Shown piece by piece: positions 26,677-34,499 of a stretch of DNA of 37,735 nt (position 1 is its first letter; every line of letters begins with the position of its first letter). The stretch spans positions 1-37,735 of the forward strand of contig CALKXO010000446.1 of assembly GCA_938003615.1 (NCBI GenBank), written 5' to 3'. The DNA is from an uncultured Pirellulaceae bacterium. GTDB lineage: Bacteria > Planctomycetota > Planctomycetia > Pirellulales > Pirellulaceae. The translations under genes were made by a program, and so were the position numbers. The notes beneath the pieces were generated by a model. It worked only from the letters and a program-made list of their open reading frames with translations. It was not told the origin of the DNA and did no database searches.

Positions 26677-28131
26677 CTACACGTCCGCAGGCGGTACGTC
26701 TCCGAAAGGGTTCGGATTATAGCCCGGCATGAATCGGCACATCACGATGCCAAGGAAATATAACAGCGTCAGCGGAACGGCCAGCAACAGCATGCTGATT
26801 GGGTCGGCAGGTGTCAGTAGCATCGCCAACACAAAGATGCACATTACAGCAATTCGCCATTTCGCCAGATAGGCATCGATACTGAACAAATTGATGCGGT
26901 TCATGAACAGCATCACCAACGGCAGCTGAAACGCTACGCCAAAACCCAGTGGCAGGAACAACACAAAACTCAACCAGTCGTTGATCCGCATCTCAGGCGC
27001 GATTCCCAATTGCTCATTAAAGCTGAACAGAAAACTAAGCACTGGGGCGAAGACGAAAAAGTATGCCAGTGCGATTCCCGAGAGAAACAGAATCGTGCTG
27101 ATTGGCGCAAAATAATGAACGTATTTCTTCTCCGCCGGGTACAGCCCCGCCGCTACAAAACCCCAGATACAGTAAAAGATCCAAGGGAATGAAATGCACA
27201 GCCCCGTGACGACGCCAGCCTTGAGCCAGATGAAAAATCCATCCGTCGCCGCCAGCGACTGCGGCTCAAATATGTTGGGTTCCCAAATCTCTAACGGCAT
27301 CAGATTCATTTTCAAACGTGGCATCTGATCAGGAAACATCGAAACGATCAGCGCTCGGTTTAGGCGACGGTTCAGGTTGTCGCGCTCTGCTCGCTGAGTC
27401 GCCGTCGCGCCGGCGTCTTTCTCATCGAGCGCCTGTTTCATTCGCGCCAACGGTTTCGCGGGTGGTTTTTGATAAAGCGTCGTCCAGTCCGCAACCGGGG
27501 CCGTCAAGATTTTATCAAAAGCCGGATCGTCGCTAAAGTTTGAGAGCCGAGTTGCTGAATTGAATATTTCTAAGACCGCCAGTTGGTCGGCAGCAGTCGA
27601 TTGTTCTTTATTACCGATCGTTTTGATGATTTGTTGTTGATCAGCATTTAGCGATTTGAACAACGCTGCCTGTTGCGGCTGCGTTGCGCTACTTGTGGCA
27701 AGTGACTTGCAAATCGACGCGACAGAATCAACCGGCAGTTGCGATACGCTTAATCCATAAGGATCAAGTTTGATGCCGGCCCCCAAATCAGGAATCACCT
27801 CCCGCAGCGTATCAAGTAGGTGCGCCGGATCGATGCGGACCTGGCGAGGAATATAGCCTTGCTCGGTCAGCCACGGCTGGAGTTCTGCCGGGACGTAGCC
27901 TTCACGCTCCACCATTAATTTGGTGGCGCGATTGACCCGGTACTCGCCGATCGCCTTGACCAACGGACGGTTCAGCCATTCGACAACTTGATTGCCGAAG
28001 GTGAAGCCGATCGCGCATCCAATCGCCAGACCAATGGCTGATTTGAAAAGTGCTTTTCGCAGGTCCTCGAGATGTTCGCCGAACGACATCCGGGTATCTT
28101 CAAAGAGGTCTTTGTTGGAATCGCCGTTCAT
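26677..28131 (-). CDS. tatC: Twin-arginine translocase subunit TatC with large insertion
   Basis: SFGEHLEDLRKALFKSAIG..., FPWIFYCIWGFVAAGLYPAEKKYV, LSGIALAYFFVFAPVLSFLFSF, GFGVAFQLPLVMLFMNRI, FVLAMLLTPADPISMLLLAVPLTLLYFLGI. Start Met at 28131 (MNGDSNKD). Confidence 0.93.
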   Translation of the reverse strand: MNGDSNKDLFEDTRMSFGEHLEDLRKALFKSAIGLAIGCAIGFTFGNQVVEWLNRPLVKAIGEYRVNRATKLMVEREGYVPAELQPWLTEQGYIPRQVRIDPAHLLDTLREVIPDLGAGIKLDPYGLSVSQLPVDSVASICKSLATSSATQPQQAALFKSLNADQQQIIKTIGNKEQSTAADQLAVLEIFNSATRLSNFSDDPAFDKILTAPVADWTTLYQKPPAKPLARMKQALDEKDAGATATQRAERDNLNRRLNRALIVSMFPDQMPRLKMNLMPLEIWEPNIFEPQSLAATDGFFIWLKAGVVTGLCISFPWIFYCIWGFVAAGLYPAEKKYVHYFAPISTILFLSGIALAYFFVFAPVLSFLFSFNEQLGIAPEMRINDWLSFVLFLPLGFGVAFQLPLVMLFMNRINLFSIDAYLAKWRIAVMCIFVLAMLLTPADPISMLLLAVPLTLLYFLGIVMCRFMPGYNPNPFGDVPPADV

Positions 28132-28309
28132 CCGAGAGGTATTGAGCTTCAGGTTCAGGAGGGAATTAGTTTCATGCGACAAAAACCGGTCGCAAAGTGG
28201 CATTCGCGCATCGCCGCGCTTCACTGATACTAACACGAGGCTATCGAACCAACAATGATCCAAAACGGGCCGACCCTTTAACACCACTCTTGCTGCAGAC
28301 CTTACAACC

Positions 28310-29323
28310 ATGCCTAATCCTCTCTACCCGCTTCGATTCGAACCACTGTTCCGCCGTTACATCTGGGGAGGCCGTCGGCTGGCGACGGTCTTAGACAAAC
28401 CGATCGGCGATGATTCGGCGGCCGAAAGCTGGGAGATCGTCGACCACGGGCAAACGCAGAGCATCGTTAAGTTTGGTCCACTCTCTGGCCAGACACTCCG
28501 GCAATTGATCGAAACGGACGGCGCCGCAATTTTAGGCCCCGATGTGTTAGCCGCCGTTTCTTCGGACAGTGTGCCTGAGTACTTGCAGAACCGGTTCCCG
28601 TTGCTGTTGAAATTTTTGGATGCCAATCGCCACCTGTCGATTCAAGTTCACCCAGATGATCAATTTGGCTCCACGTTGTCGCCACCGGATCTAGGCAAAA
28701 CCGAGGCGTGGTATGTGATGGCGGCTGAGCCCGGTTCTAAAATCTATGCGGGGTTAAAAAAAGGCGTCGACCAGCAATCGTTTTCCGCGGCGGTGGAGCA
28801 GGGGCAGACGGAATCCGTCATGCACAGTTTTCAGCCGAAGGTAGGAGACTGCGTGTTCATTCCGGCGGGCACCATGCACGCAATTGGCGAGGGGTTGTTG
28901 ATTGCAGAGATTCAACAGGCCAGCGATACGACGTTTCGCGTTTACGACTGGGGCAGGGTAGGGGACGATGGAAAATCGCGCCCGTTGCATATCCAGCAGA
29001 GCATTGCTGCCACCGATTTTGGTCGGGGGCCGGTGAACGCTGCGCCTGCCGTTGAGGTTGAGTCAGGCGTCGTCGAGCTTGTGTCGTGCGAGAAGTTTGT
29101 GATGAAACGACATGAGTTGTCGCAGGCTAAATCGTTTGGTGGCGATGGCCGGTTTCGTATTTTGGCGGTTGTCGGTGGGGATGTGGTGCTTTCGGGGGAC
29201 CCCGCCGATGCTCCGCTGAAGAGAGGACAAACAGCGTTGCTACCCGCCAAGCTAGAAGCAGTGAAGGCGACGCCCGCTAGCAGCGGGGTATTGGTGTTGG
29301 AGATTTTTGTGCCGCCAACGTAG
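28310..29323 (+). CDS. manA: Class I mannose-6-phosphate isomerase
   Basis: PLRFEPLFRRYIWGGRRLATVL, FPLLLKFLDANRHLSIQVHPDD, GKTEAWYVM, FIPAGTMHAIGEGLLIAEIQQASDTTFRVYDWGR. Confidence 0.93.
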   Translation: MPNPLYPLRFEPLFRRYIWGGRRLATVLDKPIGDDSAAESWEIVDHGQTQSIVKFGPLSGQTLRQLIETDGAAILGPDVLAAVSSDSVPEYLQNRFPLLLKFLDANRHLSIQVHPDDQFGSTLSPPDLGKTEAWYVMAAEPGSKIYAGLKKGVDQQSFSAAVEQGQTESVMHSFQPKVGDCVFIPAGTMHAIGEGLLIAEIQQASDTTFRVYDWGRVGDDGKSRPLHIQQSIAATDFGRGPVNAAPAVEVESGVVELVSCEKFVMKRHELSQAKSFGGDGRFRILAVVGGDVVLSGDPADAPLKRGQTALLPAKLEAVKATPASSGVLVLEIFVPPT

Positions 29324-29324
29324 T

Positions 29325-29404
29325 GCAAGCGTCTCGCTTGCTTAGTGGTATTCAAGCGGGACGCTTGAGCTACGTTTTATCCAAGCGGGACGCTTGAGCT
29401 ACGT
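29325..29404. repeat. Palindromic repeat cluster (gcaagcg-tct-cgcttgc and two copies of caagcgggacgcttgagctacgt)
   Basis: Hairpin 29325-29341; direct copies at 29353-29375 and 29382-29404, each with a (t)caagcg-gga-cgcttg(a) stem. Confidence 0.9.
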
Positions 29405-29483
29405 ACGTATTGCCGTATCTTCCCGACTTCTCTATTAAGATGGGATAAAGACAGGGAAGAAGCTCCGACCGGCAACAAAACCG

Positions 29484-29810
29484 ATGACCAGAATCTCAAC
29501 TCAATCGATCTTTCAACTTGCGACATGCCTTGGTCTGGTACTGTTGAACGGCTGTTATTTACCTATCCTCAATGGACCGCCGGGCACGATCGGCATGCAG
29601 CGCAGCCGCGCGGTGCTCAACGATCCTTTTCCCAGTGACACCCTAGGCCCCTCGATCGGCGGAGTGCGGCCACGCGAATTCGACTTACCGCTGTCCGAAG
29701 TGACCGGCTACCAAAGCCATCCTAGTGCGAGGCGAAAGCGCACTTACGCTCCGACGGGATTTCAAAGTCCACTGCAGCCACCGCCACAGCAGCAGTTCTT
29801 TCCGCAGTAG
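29484..29810 (+). CDS. Small putative lipoprotein
   Basis: MTRISTQSIFQLATCLGLVLLNGCYLPILNGPPG: signal peptide-like with lipobox LLNGC; proline/glutamine-rich C-terminus. Confidence 0.65.
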   Translation: MTRISTQSIFQLATCLGLVLLNGCYLPILNGPPGTIGMQRSRAVLNDPFPSDTLGPSIGGVRPREFDLPLSEVTGYQSHPSARRKRTYAPTGFQSPLQPPPQQQFFPQ

Positions 29811-29830
29811 AATTTTGGCTGGGGCCAACT

Positions 29831-29850
29831 CTGAACCGTGCTGAACCGTG
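29831..29850. repeat. 10-bp perfect tandem duplication (ctgaaccgtg x2)
   Basis: ctgaaccgtg at 29831-29840 and 29841-29850, abutting the stop of the aminotransferase gene. Confidence 0.9.
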
Positions 29851-30963
29851 TCACGCGATCCGATTGAGGATGTCGATGCCCTCTTCCAGTTTCTCTTCGC
29901 TGACCGCGTATGAGATTCTGAAGTGCGAATCCTGATCGCTAAAAATGCTACCCGGGATCACCATCAAGTTATTCGAAATCGCCTTTTCGACAAACGCCTC
30001 GCCGGTGATACCGTCGGGTAGTTTGGGAAACGCGTAAAATGCACCGCCCGGTTTGACGATCTCGTAATTGTCTGCCAGCCCCGCCAACAAGCGGTCGCGC
30101 TTCACTCGGTACTGATCGACGTAAGGGGTGACGTCAACGTCGAGCGCCGCGGCTCCGGCCCACTGCGCCGGTTGGGGCGAACAGACGAATGTGAATTGCT
30201 GAACTTTTAACATCGTTTGGACAATTTCTTTGGGCCCATGCACGTAGCCTACTCGATGTCCCGTCATCGCATACGTTTTTGAAAATCCGTCAATCACGAT
30301 CGCCTGAGGATTGTGCTTTGCTGCCGAAACGTAAGGCTCGTCGTACACGAATTTGCTGTAAATCTCGTCCGATACCAAACAGATCCCGCGTTTAGCCGCA
30401 AGTTCCGCGACGCCTTGCACTTCCTCAGGCGTGAAACAAATTCCCGTTGGGTTGGACGGCGTGTTGAGGATGATCATCTTGGTTTTGTCCGTGATCGCCG
30501 CCTCCAATTTGTCCATGTCCAACTTGAAGTCGGGATAGATGCTTACTTTGACGGACTTCCCACCGGTCAGCTCGATAATGGCGGGGTACATTACGAAGAA
30601 CGGGTCGAAGTAAATCACCTCGTCGCCGGGGTTGATCAACGATTGGACGGCTAGGTTCAGCCCGCCACTGGTCCCTGAACAGACAAACACCTCGCGGTCG
30701 TCGTGGCTAAATTGAGCATCAACTTCTGCTTGGAGCTTGTCGCGCAACACCGGCATGCCCTGAGTCAATGCGTAGCCATTTTTATCGTCCTCAATCGCCT
30801 TGATATAGGCGTCTTTGACGGGCCGCGGGACGGCGAAATCGGGCTGACCGATGGACAGATTGACGGGATCTTCCAAGTTTGCGGCGAGGTCGAACATCTT
30901 ACGAATCCCGCTAGAATCAAAATTACGGGTGCGATTGGCGATCCACTGGTCAGCTTGAGTCAT
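29851..30963 (-). CDS. PLP-dependent class I/II aminotransferase (aspartate aminotransferase-like)
   Basis: LSIGQPDFAVPRPVKDAY, YALTQGMPVLRDKL, NTPSNPTGICFTPEE, SDEIYSKFVYD, VIDGFSKTYAMTGHRVGYV. Likely start MTQADQWIANR at 30963. Confidence 0.93.
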   Translation of the reverse strand: MTQADQWIANRTRNFDSSGIRKMFDLAANLEDPVNLSIGQPDFAVPRPVKDAYIKAIEDDKNGYALTQGMPVLRDKLQAEVDAQFSHDDREVFVCSGTSGGLNLAVQSLINPGDEVIYFDPFFVMYPAIIELTGGKSVKVSIYPDFKLDMDKLEAAITDKTKMIILNTPSNPTGICFTPEEVQGVAELAAKRGICLVSDEIYSKFVYDEPYVSAAKHNPQAIVIDGFSKTYAMTGHRVGYVHGPKEIVQTMLKVQQFTFVCSPQPAQWAGAAALDVDVTPYVDQYRVKRDRLLAGLADNYEIVKPGGAFYAFPKLPDGITGEAFVEKAISNNLMVIPGSIFSDQDSHFRISYAVSEEKLEEGIDILNRIA

Positions 30964-31202
30964 ATCGGTTTTGGTGCTGCGGGCAAAGTTGCAAGTAAAT
31001 GATGGTGGGAATTTAGCACAACAGCCACGTATCGACAGCCAGCAATCACTCTGCAGCGGCTTTTTCCCCGCTTCGAGCAAGAAAACGTCAGTAGCGCTTG
31101 TGAGAAGTTTTGGGCGAAACTAAAATCCCGCTTCAAGCGTCTTTCGGGCGGTTGACCACATCAATTTTATTAAAAAAGCTCCCCAAGGGCTGGCCAATCT
31201 CG

Positions 31203-32825
31203 ATGAGTGAACTGCACCACGAATGTGGCGTCGCCGCAATCTACCACCTGCCAACGGGCGACGTCAGCCAGCTATGCCCTGGTCAAGATCGCAAGAACGC
31301 GTCGCGTTTGATCATTCGAATGCTGCTAGACATGCAGAATCGTGGTCAGCTATCGGCCGGTATCTCCCGATACGATGCCAGTTCCGTCAATGGCCAACTC
31401 TTGGATACCTACCGAGAGCTCGGTAGCGTATCTGAGGTCTTCCGGCTTTCGCACAACAAAAAAGCCGAATCGTTGATGAAGGAGTACGTTGGCTCGGCAG
31501 CAATTGGGCACGTGCGATACGCCACCTGCGGCAAAGACGACCGAAGCTATGCTCAGCCTTTCGAGAACCACCACTTTGACACTCGCCAGTGGTTCACATT
31601 TGGTTTCAACGGGCAACTGTCCAACTTCAACGAACTGGCACGCGACCTGTTGAAGAATGATAACCATCACTTGGTACGCAGCTCTGACACCGAAGTGCTG
31701 ATGCACGAATTGACCAAAGAGCTAATGGCGGATCCAGACATCTGCTTGGTTAAGCTGATGCGAAACATCGCACAGAGACTTGATGGCGCCTATTCGATCG
31801 CCTACCTCAACGCGAAAGGCGAGATGCTGATCGCGCGTGACCCGCTGGGGATCAAGCCCATGTGTTATGCGGTCGAAGGCAGCTTGTTTGCGGCTGCCAG
31901 TGAAAGTGTGGCGTTATTGAATCTCGGCTACAAACGCGAGTCGATCAAATCGCTTCCGCCGGGACATGCAATCACGATCATTGATGGAAAAATCAAAGTC
32001 CAGTCTTACTTGGAAGACGATGCTCCGCAAAAGAGTGCTCATTGTTTCTTTGAGTGGATCTACTTCGCCAATGTCGCCAGTACGCTCGACGATCGGAGCG
32101 TTTATTTAACGCGGACGGAGTTAGGTAAAGAGATGGCGCGGTTGGAGCGTGAATGGAATCTGTTAGAAATCGACGAGGACACGATCGTCGTGCCGGTTCC
32201 CGACACCAGTAAAGCGGCTGCGGATTCGATGGCGTTTCATCTGAAGATTCCTTCTCGTGAGGGACTGATGCGCAATCGCTATAGCGGTCGCACGTTTATC
32301 GAATCGTCGCAGGAGGACCGTGCCAGAAAAGCTAAAACCAAATACACGCCGCTGCGTGAGGTGTTGGCTGGGAAACGCGTTGTATTGGTGGAAGATTCGA
32401 TTGTTCGATCGACCACCATGAAAGCGCTGCTGCAGCGTCTGCGCGAAGAGGGGGGGGCCAAAGAGATTCACGTTCGTGTGGCGTGTCCACCGATTGTCGC
32501 TCCGTGTTTTTACGGGATCGACATGTCGACGATTAAGCAGTTGTTTGCCCCGAATTTTTATCCGCCAGGAGAGCCGCTGACGGATGAGATTCAGGACGAG
32601 ATGGCCAGAGTGTTGGGCTGTGATTCGTTGAGGTTTCTACCGGTCGAATCACTTTCAAAGGCGATCGGAATTCCTCAGGACGGTCTGTGTCAAGCTTGCG
32701 TGAGCGGTAACTATCCGACCCCCGCCGGGCAGCGTCTATATCAGCTGGACCGCGATAGTTATCAGACCTGCGATAATTCAGAGCCGTTTGAAGACCGAGC
32801 GTTTGATGTGTCGGCGAAGGTTTAG
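31203..32825 (+). CDS. purF: Amidophosphoribosyltransferase-like protein (PurF)
   Basis: [17 protein letters not shown] (Ntn Cys), [39 protein letters not shown], PRTase motif [19 protein letters not shown]-terminal [14 protein letters not shown]. Confidence 0.92.
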   Translation: MSELHHECGVAAIYHLPTGDVSQLCPGQDRKNASRLIIRMLLDMQNRGQLSAGISRYDASSVNGQLLDTYRELGSVSEVFRLSHNKKAESLMKEYVGSAAIGHVRYATCGKDDRSYAQPFENHHFDTRQWFTFGFNGQLSNFNELARDLLKNDNHHLVRSSDTEVLMHELTKELMADPDICLVKLMRNIAQRLDGAYSIAYLNAKGEMLIARDPLGIKPMCYAVEGSLFAAASESVALLNLGYKRESIKSLPPGHAITIIDGKIKVQSYLEDDAPQKSAHCFFEWIYFANVASTLDDRSVYLTRTELGKEMARLEREWNLLEIDEDTIVVPVPDTSKAAADSMAFHLKIPSREGLMRNRYSGRTFIESSQEDRARKAKTKYTPLREVLAGKRVVLVEDSIVRSTTMKALLQRLREEGGAKEIHVRVACPPIVAPCFYGIDMSTIKQLFAPNFYPPGEPLTDEIQDEMARVLGCDSLRFLPVESLSKAIGIPQDGLCQACVSGNYPTPAGQRLYQLDRDSYQTCDNSEPFEDRAFDVSAKV

Positions 32826-32840
32826 TGCCATCAATTTTTA

Positions 32841-32885
32841 GTAGCCAAAGTCTTGCGACGTCGCACGACTTTGGATCGCCATAGA
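32841..32885. repeat. Inverted-repeat element, copy A (gtagccaaagtcttgcgac gtcgcacgactttggatcgccatag)
   Basis: ccaaagtcttgcgac (32845-32859) / gtcgcacgactttgg (32860-32874), reverse complements with one mismatch and no spacer. Confidence 0.85.
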
Positions 32886-32962
32886 TCCCCCAAGAGCAAA
32901 TTTTCCAATCTCTTGCGAGACCGGAGACAAAACACGTTAGCGAACCACGTTAGCGGACCACT

Positions 32963-34144
32963 TCACCGTCGGCGTTTCTTCTTGTTTTGCTTTCTCGCCT
33001 TCGGTGCCGCTACCGAGCGACCGCGACCACCGGGGCCCTTGCGAACGGGTTTGGCCGCCTTGCCTTTCGTGGCGGAGGCTCCACGAGTGGATGCCTTCTT
33101 TTTCTTCGCCGTTCTGCCGGCCGTTTTTGCCGCCGACTTGGTGCTTCGAGTCGGCTTCTTGGCTGCTTCTTTTACATCCGCGAGGTCGCGTGGTTTCTTG
33201 CGGGTGGCCATCGATTTCTTGGCGGCCGAACGCCCTTTCGCTTTGCTGGTCGAAGACGTTTTCTTCAGCGCTCGTAACTCAATCGCGGTCAATTCGCGGT
33301 GAGCTCCCACTGGCAGTTCGCCAAGTCTTAGCGTGCCGATGGAGACGCGCCGCAGCGTCAAAACCTTATGGCCAATTTTTGCCAGCAAACGTCGGATCTC
33401 GCGGTTGCGCCCTTCCTGCAAGACGAGTTCAATCCAACTGGTATCCTTGATACGTTTCAGATATTTCGCGCCTGTCGCTTTGGCGCGTCCTTCGGCCAGA
33501 TAAACGCCATCGGTCAGGGCCTGCATGCTTTCTTGATTAGGATGGCCGACGACTTGAACGTGATATTTCTTCTCGACGCCGAAACGTGGATGGGTTAAGC
33601 GGTTTGCTAGGTCACCGTCATTGGTGACCAAAATCAACCCCTCGCTGGACTTGTCTAGGCGCCCGACGTTGTAAACGCGGTTGCGTGTGTTGATCAAATC
33701 GATCACGCGCATCCGGCCTGATGGATCTCTGCTCGTGGAGACAATTCCAGGCGGCTTGTTCAGCATGAAGTATTGCAGCTTTTGAATTTTGAGTTCGACT
33801 GCATCGACGCTGACAGACTGCTTGGTGATATCAACTTTGGTTCCTAGTTCAACCACGGTCTCACCATCGACCTCGACCCGTCCTTCGAGAATGATTGTCT
33901 CGCACTCGCGGCGGCTGCCGATTCCGGCGGACGCCATGACGCGCTGCAGGCGCTGAACGTTGGGATCCGAATCGGCCTTGGAACGCGATTTCGATCGACG
34001 GGCAGGGCGCGCTGAAGGTTTGCTGGACGTTTTACTCGCCGACGGACGCCGTGGCTTGCCGGATTGACCAGCGTGAGGGCCGCGACGTCTAGATGCTGAG
34101 TTCGCCGATGAACCGGACCGCGATTTTGATTTTTTCTTTGCCAT
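32963..34144 (-). CDS. RsuA/RluB-family pseudouridine synthase with S4 domain and long basic N- and C-terminal tails
   Basis: S4: RLQRVMASAGIGSRRECETIILEGRVEVDG; catalytic: NVGRLDKSSEGLILVTNDGDLANRLTHP; LVLQEGRNREIRRLLAKIGHKVLTLRRVSIGTLRL; flanked by Lys/Arg/Ser/Ala-rich tails. Confidence 0.93.
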   Translation of the reverse strand: MAKKKSKSRSGSSANSASRRRGPHAGQSGKPRRPSASKTSSKPSARPARRSKSRSKADSDPNVQRLQRVMASAGIGSRRECETIILEGRVEVDGETVVELGTKVDITKQSVSVDAVELKIQKLQYFMLNKPPGIVSTSRDPSGRMRVIDLINTRNRVYNVGRLDKSSEGLILVTNDGDLANRLTHPRFGVEKKYHVQVVGHPNQESMQALTDGVYLAEGRAKATGAKYLKRIKDTSWIELVLQEGRNREIRRLLAKIGHKVLTLRRVSIGTLRLGELPVGAHRELTAIELRALKKTSSTSKAKGRSAAKKSMATRKKPRDLADVKEAAKKPTRSTKSAAKTAGRTAKKKKASTRGASATKGKAAKPVRKGPGGRGRSVAAPKARKQNKKKRRR

Positions 34145-34231
34145 GGGCTAAATCGTAGTTATTCAGCACGCTTTGTATAGCGATCGCGCAAACGCATTGC
34201 CAATTTAGCCCAAACAGGGGCTTGAGAAGCC

Positions 34232-34265
34232 GCGTTGGGCGCTTACTTGCGTTGGGCGCTTACTT
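34232..34265. repeat. 17-bp perfect tandem duplication (gcgttgggcgcttactt x2)
   Basis: Copies at 34232-34248 and 34249-34265. Confidence 0.95.
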
Positions 34266-34285
34266 AATAGCCAGCCGCGATTTAC

Positions 34286-34320
34286 CGTAGCCCAAGTCGC
34301 AAGACTTTGGATGGCCATCG
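34286..34320. repeat. Inverted-repeat element, copy B (cgtagcccaagtcgcaagactttggatggccatcg)
   Basis: Shares gtcgca(c/a)gactttggat(c/g)gccat with copy A at 32860; imperfect hairpin cccaagtc-gcaa-gactttgg. Confidence 0.8.
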
Positions 34321-34499
34321 AGCAAACTGGACAGTCCGGCCAATCCCCTTACGAGAATGGCTACGCTGAGCACTGCACGTGTCCTTGGCGAACCCAACAA
34401 GGCAATAGCACGTACCATAAAAATCAACTAAACTTACAGCCGTTTTCACAGCTTTCGACGGTCCAGCCCGACCGATTAAGTCACTCACCCACCCAGCTT

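Noticed and set aside
34311-34499. N-terminal extension of the 34311-36818 ORF
   Set aside because: The first codons come from the palindromic repeat element; a signal-like N-terminus begins at Met 34500.
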